NCBI GenBank assembly: GCA_000969725.1
Contig: JXSR01S060225.1
DNA from: Ophiothrix spiculata
Lineage: Eukaryota > Echinodermata > Ophiuroidea > Amphilepidida > Ophiotrichidae
DNA length: 20,745 bases
Reading direction: 5' to 3' (one strand)
The notes beneath the pieces are model-generated. The model worked only from the letters and a program-made list of their open reading frames with translations, ran no database searches and was not told where the DNA came from. Positions within the stretch are counted from its first letter, which is position 1, and each line of letters opens with the position of its first letter. Of the stretch, positions 9,052 to 18,427 are shown piece by piece. The translations under genes were made by a program, and so were the position numbers.

Positions 9052-9334
9052 TCAACTTCTGAGTAATTTGTTAATATCCCCAGGTTTAGTCAACTTCAGA
9101 GAAATTTGCTGTTAATATCCCCAGGTTTAGTCAACTTCAGAGAAATTTGCTGTTAATATCCCCGGTTTAGTCAACTTCAGAGAAATTTGCTGTTAATATC
9201 CCCAGGTTTAGTTAACTTCAGAGAAATTTGCTGTTAATATCCCCAGGTTTAGTCAAATTCAGAGAAATTTGCTGTTAATATCCCCAGGTTTAGTTAACTT
9301 CTGAGAAATTTGCTGTTAATATCCCCAGGTTTAA
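9052..9334 (+). repeat. 41-bp minisatellite, seven units
   Basis: Unit starts are at about 9052, 9090, 9131, 9171, 9212, 9253 and 9294. The consensus is TCAACTTCAGAGAAATTTGC followed by TGTTAATATCCCCAGGTTTAG. The first unit is 38 bp and one is 40 bp (a missing A in CCCAGG). Others differ by single bases such as TCAAC/TTAAC. High identity suggests recent amplification. It begins about 70 bp after the right end of the TA-flanked element. Confidence 0.95.
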
Positions 9335-10522
9335 CATCTTGATTTAGCAAAAAGATACGATTTAGATATTATTGTAACAAAAACTCACAATTTGTTGATC
9401 AATAACATCTTGCTTTTACAGAAAAAATGTATGGTTCGTAAATGATAATGCCAATTCTTGTAAGTGATGTGCATACCGATATCCAACAACACATCTAACC
9501 TGCATTATAGAGCACTGGTGCTATGTAGATTCAGAAGCCAGGAGTGGAAATCTCTAGGTACCGATCAAGTCATGCTAAGAGGTCTACATTTAGCATGCAC
9601 AATGTACCATAGGGAAATCAACGGCCCAGATGCATTAGAGATTCTTGGTCAATTTGCATAGGAGTCAGTAAACTTGGAGATCGAGCAGAGGACATGACTT
9701 CTGGGGTTGATTTTAGTGTTGGGTAATTATTGTAAGTAGGGTCCTTTGGCCTCCATGCTACAATGTAGCTCCGATAAAAAATACTGATTAAGGGCATCAA
9801 ATTGACAATGATTGTTACATAATTTCACAAAACTTATCAAAAATTTTCCTCAAATTGATGTAGTTTCCAATTGAATGTCAATTGCTCATCTCTTAATAAT
9901 TTTAAGACTTGTTTAAGGTACAAATTTGCTAACACGTTGCCTCGTCAAACAAACAAATGAAATATTGGGGGAGCCCTCTATCTGAGTGAGTGGTTTCTAG
10001 AGAGAGTGCAAGATGGTATTGGCTACTTTGGGCCCCAAGTCTAGATTCAGGTAGAAGAATTTGGTCTAAAGATAAATTTACAATATACAAAGTTGTCTTC
10101 ATTATTTAATCCAGTTTATGAGCACATCTCTGGGTACAAGAAGGCCTAAAGAAAATATAAGGTTGTTACAAAATAGCATTGAAATAAAAACATAACATTT
10201 TAACTTCCTATTTGAGAATTGCTTCTATGCCTATGAGGAAAATATTGCAAGACGTACATCATCCTGCCACTGATCCAGTGCTGCCAGCCATTTGTCTGAC
10301 TGTCACTCCTGATTACAGGTAGCCAAGTGACTAATTGAGTGTTGACATATTGAATGCTCCCGCAGGATGGCAACACTGTGATTGACACTTTCTCTACAAG
10401 TAATCTGGAAAGTACAAGTTCAAGAGCCAAAAAACCCAAAAACAAACCAAAAAAAACCCTTTAAATAAATTAATTGCTGTGAAGTTTATAAATATTATTA
10501 TACTGCCCATGTACATGTACAA
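9335..10522. other. Non-coding stretch, one moderately GC-rich patch
   Basis: No supported gene. Frames at 9464-9661 (+), 9618-9800 (-) and 10200-10445 (-) have no recognisable domain. The minus-strand patch at about 10255-10410 has higher GC than its surroundings and lies between an AG and a GT on that strand, so an isolated exon cannot be excluded. Confidence 0.4.
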
Positions 10523-10524
10523 TA

Positions 10525-10780
10525 GGCAAAAAAATAATTGTTGTGTTGCTCTCAAGTGGAATTTCTGGAAAATTGAGTTGGGCAGTAAGAAAATATTTTT
10601 TTCTTATATTCTTATTTTAAAAAGCATCCGAAGTACCAAATGTCCACTATTTTCAAATATTTTCTCAAAAACCCCCTACCCAATCTGAGAAAAATTGGAT
10701 GCTTTCCCAACCCTAATATTTTTTTCTTAAATTTGACTAGGAGCAGTTGCTGAGAGCAACACAACAACACTTTTTTTGCC
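10525..10780. mobile_element. Foldback/MITE of 256 bp, probable TA duplication
   Basis: Left arm GGCAAAAAAATAATTGTTGT then GTTGCTCTC (10525 on) is the inverse of GAGAGCAACACAACAACACT then TTTTTTGCC (ending 10780). TA lies at 10523-10524 and 10781-10782. A second inner pair, AAAGCATCC at about 10620 and GGATGCTTT at about 10697-10705, extends the fold. The interior is AT-rich. The frame at 10479-10688 is produced by the left half and is not a gene. Confidence 0.75.
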
Positions 10781-10782
10781 TA

Positions 10783-11028
10783 ATAACAAACATGAAGGAC
10801 CACAAGGAGATATGAGATTCTTTGCTAGTTCTCTCATACCCCGGAAGGGGTCGATATAGATATAATAAAAGTCCGTCGATGCATGGACGTAACAGTAACA
10901 GCCATGTTAAGGAAATCTCTTGGCCTTTCGCCTTGCCGTCTGGCCTTTGGCACATACTCTTAATTATAGCGCTCGGGCCTTTGGGCCTTTAGTACTGCTT
11001 TTGTTGATCATCATTTATTATATGTTTA
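10783..11028. other. Non-coding, unclassified CT/GC-rich patch
   Basis: A patch with CTTGGCCTTTCGCC, GTCTGGCCTTTGG and GCTCGGGCCTTTGGGCC (about 10918-10990) repeats GGCCTTT several times. It may be the edge of a mobile element, but no partner end was found. Confidence 0.35.
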
Positions 11029-11475
11029 TACGTTACTGTGTAAAATTAACTATTGTTACCAAAATTAGACACATTTTCATTTATAGGCCTATCTCCTAAA
11101 CGCATTGGCGTAGCCAGAGGGGTGCGGAAGGGGCGCGCGCACCCCGGGGTCTACACAAAAAATGGAAAAAATAAACGTAAAACAATAGGAAAACAATGAA
11201 AAAGGATGCAGTAGTCCTAAATACTGCTAATGATACATTTGGCGACCCGTCCAATACAGGCAGGTACCCCTAGTGACCCCTGGATCTGTCGCCGTTTTGG
11301 ACTAGGTTTTTTCTGCGCACCCCGGGGTACTCAATCCTGACTACGCATATGTAAACGGAACATAGTTCAGCTGTGAAATTTTACATAGGTTATGAGAAAA
11401 ATATGAGCAATATTTTGATACCAAAATGTCAGAAAGTTTGAAAAAAAAGTTGGCGTAATCGGACCATGCTCCTTT
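11029..11475. repeat. Dispersed repeat C, copy 1 (split by a MITE)
   Basis: Positions 11029-11102 and 11358-11475 together align to the uninterrupted copy at 19036-19218. Shared pieces include TACGTTACTGT, AATTAGACACATTTTCA, ATCTCC-AAACGG, ACATAG, AGCTGTGAAAT, TTTTGATACCAAAATGTC or its TTTTGGTACC form, AAAGTTTGAAAAAA and GGACCATGCTCCTTT. A 249-bp MITE splits the copy at AAACG. Minus-strand frames of both copies read similar short peptides (SNFL-FWYQN), but the two copies differ by indels that shift frame, so coding is not supported. Confidence 0.85.
11103..11351. mobile_element. MITE of 249 bp with TAAACG duplication
   Basis: TAAACG at 11097-11102 and again at 11352-11357 flanks an insert whose ends are CATTGGCGTAGCCAG and CTGACTACGCATATG, imperfect inverted repeats around GCGTAG-CAG. 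A second inner inverted pair is formed by GCACCCCGGGGT near both ends. The unoccupied site is seen in the repeat C copy near 19098 (ATCTCCAAAACGGTACATAG). The duplication is 5-6 bp, because the base before AAACG differs in the unoccupied copy. The superfamily is not determined. Confidence 0.85.
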
Positions 11476-11948
11476 ACTAAAGGAAACATCAAGGCAAGGG
11501 CACACAGCTTTACTATTCCTGATATATCTCCCAATTTGTAACAAATATTTTTGAAATTGAATCTTAAAATCCCAGCCATCCTTTTCAACAGGAATTATTT
11601 GTATCAATAAAACAAATTGCCTGATTTCCTTGCGATTTCCCTGATGTGATTTCATATCTGATGCCAGTATAAATAGAGACAATGTGACAAATGAATTATT
11701 GCATCCTGTGTCTGCACTAATAAGGCGGGCTGCAGGATGCACTAAATTGGTTTAGACTTAGATGCTTATTCTACGTTCTTATTTTTTTTTTACTTCAAGC
11801 AATGTATTGCAGGCCGCATCCATATGATTTTTGAAAGAGTACAAAGTACCAAACATTATGGACAGTTTTGTCCTTCAACATTTGCTCTTTACCTGATAGA
11901 GAGCCACTGTAGTGAACCAGAAATCAGTAGCTGCTTTTCTTTGGTCAC
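11476..11948. other. Non-coding stretch, nothing recognised
   Basis: Minus-strand frames at 11341-11742 and 11367-11588 start here and run into dispersed repeat C. Neither shows a recognisable domain. No other structure was seen. Confidence 0.45.
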
Positions 11949-11951
11949 TTA

Positions 11952-12343
11952 GGCCCTTGCAAGTTGATTCCTAGTTTCCCGTTTGCCTCCCGCGTCACGT
12001 TTTTTGGACCCCGTCGCCAAAGCTAAAATCCCAAAATAATTCATTATTTCTTTTTTTTGCAAGAAAAGTATGTTTTTTTGAGTTTTTCATGATTTAATGG
12101 ATGATTTTTGAAGATTCTTGCAACAGATGTAAGTGCTTTTTATTAGAAACAGAACAAGTTCATAAGAAGTCAAAAACTGTATCTCAAGACCTGTTGAGGT
12201 ACAAAGACTCACATGTTACCCCATGATTTACTTAAAATTTCATTGAATAATGAAATTTTGGAAAAATTGAACAATGAAAGAGTCACCTTGTCACAGCTGA
12301 GAGCTAAATGCTACGGGAAACTAGGAATTAACTTTCAAGGGCC
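11952..12343. mobile_element. PIF/Harbinger-type MITE, 392 bp, TTA duplication
   Basis: Terminal inverted repeats of 31 bp differ at two positions: GGCCCTTGCAAGTTGATTCC at the left and the inverse of GGCCCTTGAAAGTTAATTCC at the right, both continuing TAGTTTCCCGT inwards. TTA flanks both ends (11949-11951 and 12344-12346). A 3-bp TWA duplication with GG-starting terminal repeats is typical of PIF/Harbinger. No transposase or Myb-like protein is encoded. Confidence 0.88.
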
Positions 12344-12346
12344 TTA

Positions 12347-13188
12347 TACTCCTCTCACATACTTGGAAAAATATTGATTCTGTACAGACACCCTCAGCTC
12401 ATAAAGGCTGAAGCTCACTTGCTACTAATGGGTTACCGTAAACCGGGGTGACTTTGAACACTTTGAGTTGGTCAAATTAATCAGCCATTATCTCACTTAT
12501 CCTTGATGATATAATTTCTTTAACTAATTATTGAAAAGGGGATACTATAAGTAATGTACATGCTCAAATCTTTATTTCACGGGACCCCTTGATTGATGGT
12601 TCAATATTAGAAAGTTTGAACCAGAAAACAACCTTTTTGATGTCATACCATTATCAGTGGAATTTGTTGAATTATTAAACTTGAGTGTGATAATGTATGT
12701 GGGAGGTGGGAAGTTCAACCTGTAGTTTTAAACAGTGCATTTGTGGCAGTAGCAATTATTTGCAATATCATCACCTCATAATTCGCCTCATATAAGTTCG
12801 ATCTGCTCATTCCTGTTTGGTGTCTGGCCAAGTCACAGCTACCTCATATTTGCTTCAAACTAAAAAAAAAACCTGCTTTCAAAATATGTGATGTGATTGT
12901 CAACCATCGTCATGATATCAACAATTTCAAGAGTGCAGGTGCAACATTGTCTCGTGGCCTTCCATAATTGGCTTCAGAGAAGTTTTTTATTCAATCAATA
13001 TTAAAAACATCAACAAAAACAAAAACAAATGAACAAACAAAAACGAACATCCCAAATGAAGCATTTTTTTAACATTTTGTTTTGAAAATTATTTGGGGAA
13101 TAACATTCTGATATAAGGTGCCCCATGTTGTGCTCGGAAACCTGTTCTTTATCAGAACATCAACAAGTCTACTTTAAAGCATTATTAC
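12347..13188. other. Non-coding stretch, nothing firm
   Basis: ACCGTAAACCGGGGTGACTT at about 12436 stands out as a GC-richer motif of the kind seen at repeat edges, but no partner was found. The tract near 13008-13050 is A- and AAC-rich. No gene was seen. Confidence 0.4.
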
Positions 13189-13190
13189 TA

Positions 13191-14095
13191 TGGTCTCATT
13201 TTTTAAGTTGGGACCCAATAAAAGGTGGTTTTGTTACATTTCTATCTAAAATATATGTTCTTTTTCAGTATATTTTCACTATGGGAACCAAAATAGACTT
13301 GTTTGGGGGCTCAATTGAAAGCTAGATTAATGGTCTTTCATTTCCAGAAAAATAAAAAAAATAAATAATTTAATCAGTAATTGCTACGGTTCGATAAACG
13401 TAATTAGCCAGGGGTGGTGAAGGAGGAGGAGGAGGAGGAGGAATTGTATCAAAGAGGAGGTAGGGGAGGATATAAGGGCAAATAGGTGGTAAATCAGGAC
13501 GTTTGAGTTCAAGAAGATGATAGAGGGGATGGTAATGAGGTCTTGGGGCGTGGGGTAGAAAGTTGAAATTAATTTTATCAACTGTTACAAGAGGAGGGTT
13601 TTAATCAATTTAATCAATCTTAAAATTACTCAAATAACAAAATTGAGATTCATATTTGTTTCATCATGTTAAGCAATGTTAAATACAATGATTATTTGCT
13701 AAATTTCATGCACAGGACACACTTCACTGAATATAAACAATACAGGCTGCAATTAACTCCTAAATTTGTAATACCCTGTATAATGTATGCAACGTTGATG
13801 ATGAACTTTTTTCTGATATGTATGGATGGGCAATAGGCTAAACTCTATGTTCAACGCATTGACTTTTTATATACAAGTCCTATTTTTTGTCTTGATGTCA
13901 AACAATTGACGATCATTTTGACAATATTTTTGTTTGTCTCACCCTGTATAACTCTTAGCCACTTTGTACGCTTGACTTTATATGCACATAAGATGCATAT
14001 TTTTGGAAATCCGGAGGGTTTTATACAAGAAGAGGCTATATTTCACTAAAACACACATGTAACGCGTTTGGGTCCCGACTTAAAAAATGAGACCC
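13191..14095. mobile_element. TA-flanked element, 905 bp, 28-bp terminal inverted repeats
   Basis: The left end TGGTCTCATTTTTTAAGTTG, then GGACCCAA, is inverted at the right as TTGGGTCC, then CGACTTAAAAAATGAGACCC ending at 14095. Two of 28 positions differ. TA lies at 13189-13190 and 14096-14097. Weaker inner similarity (GTTACAT, then AAATATA) continues the arms. The interior has a GGA microsatellite and two CACCCTGTATA-like motifs (about 13769 and 13940). Frames inside it (13384-13581 minus, and the end of 13125-13325 plus) are not genes. Confidence 0.83.
13421..13442 (+). repeat. (AGG)n microsatellite
   Basis: Seven consecutive AGG units, followed by further GGAGG-rich sequence to about 13470. 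It lies inside the 905-bp TA-flanked element. Confidence 0.95.
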
Positions 14096-14458
14096 TATAC
14101 GATTTTGATCACAAATGGTTTTGAGTAAAATCAGGCTAAAATGAATAAGAAGGGATGTGACTATCTAAAAGTGTTTGCAAATGTATTTTGTCAAAAATGT
14201 GTATTGCCACAACAAAAAAGTTGCATTTTTTTAAACAGAGGTGATAATAATTTCTTAAATCTCCCAGATGCTGTATAGCACCATTTTGGAATTTTAGAGT
14301 ATTACCCCAGCTAGGTCACTCAGTAGTATTGGCATGGTTTAGTCTATAACTTGAAGCAGTATTCAATAATTCACTTATAATAAGTGTACTTGATATAGAT
14401 ACTGCAGGCAAACTCTCTTTATGCTGACCATGCAGCCATTGGCAGGCGAGATGGATTT

Positions 14459-15260
14459 CAGGAGATGCTCTGATCAATTTCTGTAAGCTTATTTATTACC
14501 TGTGTGGTTTTATCTTTAGAATTTTTTTTGTAAGCTTACTCTTCGAATTACCTGTGAGCTGCTTCAGTTTTAATCAATATGTGAATCAGACTGATGTACA
14601 TGTTCTGCATTTTGCAAATATGCTTATAATTCTGAACTAGGATGATTTAGTGGTGTGCACCCTAACTGGAATTCAGGAGACCCTGGGAGGGGGACTTAGT
14701 ACAAAAGTGATTACGGGGATGTGCCGCAAACTTGGATAGCAAAATCAGGGTAGTTGGTATGCCAATGGGTCCTTTTTCTTTGCTAAATATGGTATTTTGA
14801 TGAGTCAATTTATCAAAATGTTCTAACATTTGCTCCAATATGGCGCAAATCTGGGAATTTTTGCAAATTTTCTAACATAAATCAGAAAATTTGTGCTAAA
14901 ATAGCGCAAACTTTTGGAGACAAATTCAATTTTTGTATAAATTAGACTCAAAATTTGGGTGATTTGGCATATGGATGGGTCTCTTTTTCTTGAAAATAGG
15001 TATCTGTATGGTTGGTACTTCAAATTTCCCAGCGGCACACCCCTACCAAAACTAAAGTTGAGTACCCCCCTGGGCAGGAGACTATGCTGTGATCAATTTC
15101 TTGGATTCCTGTAAGGTTATACCTCAAATTACCTGGTTTTATCTAAGACTTTGTAAGCATATATTTTAAATTACCGCGATCTGACTCAATTTCAATCAGG
15201 GTGTGAGTGCCATGATAAATCAAACCGATGCTGTATTTTGTGAATGTGTTTACTTACAAT
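14459..15260 (+). repeat. Diverged 215-bp tandem duplication, second unit split by a MITE
   Basis: Unit 1 (about 14459-14673) and unit 2 (14674-14681 plus 15083-15260) share the same order. Shared pieces are CAGGAGA, TGATCAATTTCT, CTGTAAG-TTAT, ATTACCTG, GGTTTTATCT, TTTGTAAGC, TC-AATTACC, TTTCAGT/CAATTTCAATCA, GTGA, GA-TGATGTA/GATGCTGTATTTTG, AATATG/AATGTG and CTTATAAT/CTTACAAT. Within each unit a shorter ATTACCTG-containing segment recurs. Divergence indicates an old duplication. Confidence 0.75.
14682..15074. mobile_element. hAT-like MITE, 393 bp, 8-bp CAGGAGAC duplication
   Basis: CAGGAGAC is present at 14674-14681 and 15075-15082. The insert begins CCTGGGAGGGGGACTTAGTA and ends TGAGTACCCCCCTGGG, and both arms continue to a GTGCCGC motif (14719-14726 and inverted at 15031-15037). 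The unoccupied site is visible in unit 1 of the host duplication, which reads GGATTTCAGGAGATGCTCTG at 14453-14472, as against GGAATTCAGGAGAC before and TATGCTG after the insert. The 8-bp duplication fits hAT. The interior has repeated GCGCAAA segments and no transposase. The minus-strand frame at 14823-15038 is inside it. Confidence 0.87.
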
Positions 15261-15398
15261 ATAGTCGTTAGATCGAATGAACCTGCCTAATACTGCGCTA
15301 GCCAATATATGCAATGCTACACTTGAAATATTCATTGAAAATAATTGGTACTATAATCTTATTGGAATGCTTTATTTAGCCGTGACCACAAATTTGGT

Positions 15399-15677
15399 AT
15401 GGAAACATAGTCGGCCTCCAAACAAAGTTTTCGCTACCAAACATTTGGTCGTGACGTCACCAAATATTTGCCATCAAATTTAAGGTATGAACCGGTAACA
15501 AACATTTTGGTGCAATGTATATGGCAATTCAATACATGTGCAACCTAGCGCAAAATTTTATTTGGTCTCAACTTGATGTTGATGTTATTTTATTTGGAGT
15601 CACTCGTCATTTTGACGTCACAACCAAATGTTTTGTAGCAAAAATTTTGTTTGGAGGCCGACTATGTTTTCACCCTA
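15399..15677 (+). mobile_element. MITE family A, copy 2 (nearly complete)
   Basis: ACATAGTCGGCCTCCAAACA begins the left arm and TGTTTGGAGGCCGACTATGT, then TTTCACCCTA, ends the right arm. Inside each arm lie an imperfect palindrome (ACCAAACATTTGGT and its inverse) and a TGACGTCA box (15452-15459 and 15613-15620). The right end CACCCTA and the left TATGG suggest a TA-flanked terminus reading TAGGGTGAAAACATAG. The frame at 15277-15483 reads the left arm and is not a gene. Same orientation as copy 1. Confidence 0.92.
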
Positions 15678-16947
15678 TGGATTAAATTTTGTGATTCAAA
15701 AATTCCATGTTCCGATTAGTTTTTCCTTTAAAATTACAACTTGTTTTATATATCAACTCTTACTTTTAAAATTGATTTGACAAAATTGTTCAAAATTTGC
15801 CTGGGGAATCAAAAATTTGTCGGATTTGGATAAAAATGTCAATATGTTCATCTTGCAAAACTGTCTGTACAAAGTAATGTTTTCCAACATCTCCCATCAA
15901 TCGTTTCTTTGGCATCAAGCAACACTCCTTATTTACAATTGGTACAAATAACAAAAACTTTATATTGACGGTTGATCAACACGAACATTTTGAGACCATT
16001 TTGAACAAAATCAGACACTTTTGAAATTTTTGACTCCCAAATGGTCCATCTTGTGACCCTTGGAATGACCATGGTCCTTTTTCCATGGTATGACTTTTCA
16101 TATTTTTGGATATAACTCTTGTACCATTCATCAGAGTTGGGTCAAAGCATACTTTCTCTGTTTTGATATGATGAGAGGAACATTTGAACAATTTATAAAT
16201 TTGACCCCTGCACATATGAATTTCTCCACTACGAATTTGTCAACTAAATTATGAAGTTTTATTGCACACAAAACAAGAGAGACATAATTGATTTTCATTT
16301 ATTACCTGTATTGACTTAGTACAACAATAGAAAAAACGAATGTGTGCGAGCGTTCACTGGACTGGAACCAAGTCATTATACATTAGCACTGGCCACTGAC
16401 TGCTTGTCATAAACGCTGGACAGGGCGAACCTCTTCTAAAATTGACGGTAGTTTAATTAGCCCCACCATTATTAACTATACATAATTCGAAAGATAATAA
16501 CTTATCCTATATGATGGCGCTTGCGCACTAAATCTGACATGAAGTGCAGAAATGTTATGACAAGCGAAAGATGGACAAATAGAGAAAATCACGACTTTTA
16601 CACAGACAAATTGGGCTATTTGGTGGATAAAAAAAAAGCAAATGACGACAAACTTATACCTAGTGAATTTTTAAAAAATATACTACAGGGTAGCATATAA
16701 AATAAGCTTTAAAATGGTTTATGCGCATAGAATTTTGGATGAGTAGAACTAAAACGCCAATTAAAAAACGCCCAAAAATCACAGTTTTTCTGCCGTTTTC
16801 AGCTGCTCATTGAGCGTAAAAAGTTGTACATCAAGTGCTATTTCTTAACTTTACACAAGAAATTCATATGATGACTTTGACCTCTCCTACAGGGTCCCAT
16901 GCAGCAGATTGATTTTGTGTAGACCCTAGTGATGTTACATATGGTCC
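15678..16947. other. Non-coding stretch, nothing firm
   Basis: The minus-strand frame at 15976-16215 (79 codons) has no recognised domain. ACCATGG-(8 nt)-CCATGGT at 16067-16088 forms a small hairpin. An ACAGGGTAGC motif near 16684 resembles a TA-type terminus, without a partner. No gene is supported. Confidence 0.4.
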
Positions 16948-16955
16948 ATAGAACC

Positions 16956-17761
16956 AAGAGAAGAGATCAACGTCGGCCCATGAACCTCTGCGCCCGATTG
17001 GCAAACCCATTTTGCTCTAATTGTTTTCTTCAAACTCTTCCTAAATAGGCCATATATTTTGTAAAATAATATCATTTACCCAAATATAACACAAATTAAT
17101 AGAATTTCCCCAATTTTTGATTTCCAATTCTTAATAATTTTGTGTATATTTCGCCTTGCGCAATACACATTTCTTTAAGTATTTAGATTCACCGCAATTT
17201 CATCAGCCGAATGTGCAGTGTAGTGGCAAAAACCTTGCCTGTCGAGCGAGAAGCACGGGTTCGATTCTTGCATTGGTCCACTTTTTCACATTTTTTTCTT
17301 CATTTCTTTTCTTTTTTATTTCAATTAGATCCACTCATTTTCTTTGACTTGTCACTCTCTATGATACAATTCTTGTTTTTTTTTCATTCTTTTTAAAAAA
17401 AATAGAATAAGACATGAGCTACTGATAAATTTGCTAATTTACGGCAATATTATACGGTACACTTCGTGCTGTAGTCATACCCCGACTAGCAAAAAATAGG
17501 CATCTTTGGATGATCTTTGTGTGCTTATTAGGAGAACACTTAGGAAAAATGTGATAAAATAATGTTATGAACATTCATCTCCTTATGGGTAGTGTCAAAA
17601 ACTTTAAGTGTACTCCAATTACAACCACAGTGAGCTTCTAAAGTTGGCCAATTTTGACAAAAACGCAATGTATTTCAATGGAACAAATTAGCGATATTTG
17701 AGTTTCTGTAAGATTGGAAATCCCGAAAAGGCTAATGGGCTGACGTTGATCTCTTCTCTTT
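16956..17761. mobile_element. Element of 806 bp with 8-bp ATAGAACC duplication
   Basis: ATAGAACC at 16948-16955 directly precedes AAGAGAAGAGATCAACGTCG, then GCCCAT. Its inverse, ATGGGCTGACGTTGATCTCT, then TCTCTTT, ends at 17761 and is followed at once by ATAGAACC (17762-17769). The terminal repeats are about 27 bp with one mismatch and one indel. The ends do not begin CAG as in typical hAT, so the superfamily is open among those with 8-bp duplications (hAT, P and Merlin are candidates). No transposase is encoded. A tRNA-like module lies inside (about 17207-17280). Confidence 0.87.
17207..17280 (+). pseudogene. tRNA-Asp-like pol III module
   Basis: An A-box-like TGCAGTGTAGTGGC (17214-17227) is followed by an anticodon arm with a five-pair stem, CTTGC (17234-17238) with GCGAG (17246-17250). 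The loop is CTGTCGA, giving anticodon GTC (Asp). A perfect B box GGTTCGATTC lies at 17258-17267. A run of five T residues follows at 17282-17286, a plausible pol III stop. The T stem is weak (several G-T pairs) and no clean acceptor stem is seen, so it is best read as a tRNA-derived pseudogene or SINE head. The two overlapping frames at 17156-17396 are not genes. Confidence 0.72.
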
Positions 17762-17769
17762 ATAGAACC

Positions 17770-18427
17770 CATCTAGATAGAACATATCAAAATAATTTCC
17801 TGTTGTATATTTATGTATTTTGCTCCCTAGGACAGGTAGACAGTATGTAGCTTGACCTGACAGGCATTGACAAGACAAGATTTAACAAGAAGCATTGGTT
17901 ACTATAGTATATTGTGGTTTACATATTGTTACATATAGAAGGAGCAATGATAGATACTATTGTGATATATTTCATTACAAAACTCATGCGGTTTTACACA
18001 GTATTATAGAATCTTTAATGCATGTGGTTTTACAAAGCCTGTCATTGTAGAGTCTCAAAATAACTGCAATGTCCATGCATTGACCTTGCAGTCAGCGACA
18101 GTTCTGTCAATAATTCCCAGATTTTTTCTCGTTCTTTTTGTCCGGTTTGAATGGATATTTGTTTGTATTACGGCATTTTATTCATGAGTCATTTTGACTA
18201 ACTCTTGCATGATTTCACAGGTGCGTATTTTCAAGTTCCGTTAGAATGTGGGGTATTTCTCAGAATTTTGTGAAGCTAGGTTTTGTATCTGAATGCATAA
18301 ATTATAAATAACATTAACATATTCATTGTTTGAAACAATACAATGAAATTTATCACAGAAATCAGTCCAATTGGTCTTATTATCACTGATTTGCAGTCGC
18401 AATCACATCACATGTATGAGTCAACTG
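17770..18427. other. Non-coding stretch, nothing recognised
   Basis: No notable frame and no paired repeats were found between the 806-bp element and family A copy 3. Confidence 0.45.

Noticed and set aside
9052-9334. CRISPR array
   Set aside because: The repeated unit is continuous with no unique spacers, so it is a minisatellite in a eukaryotic genome.
11341-11742. 133-codon minus-strand frame, the longest in the window
   Set aside because: It runs through dispersed repeat C, the other copy has frame-shifting indels, and no domain was recognised.
17207-17280. Functional tRNA-Asp gene
   Set aside because: The anticodon arm and B box are good, but the T stem is weak, no clean acceptor stem is visible, and it lies inside a mobile element.
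17156-17396. Two overlapping plus-strand frames
   Set aside because: They cover the tRNA-Asp-like module and a T-rich tract within the 806-bp element, and their phenylalanine-rich ends reflect the T runs.
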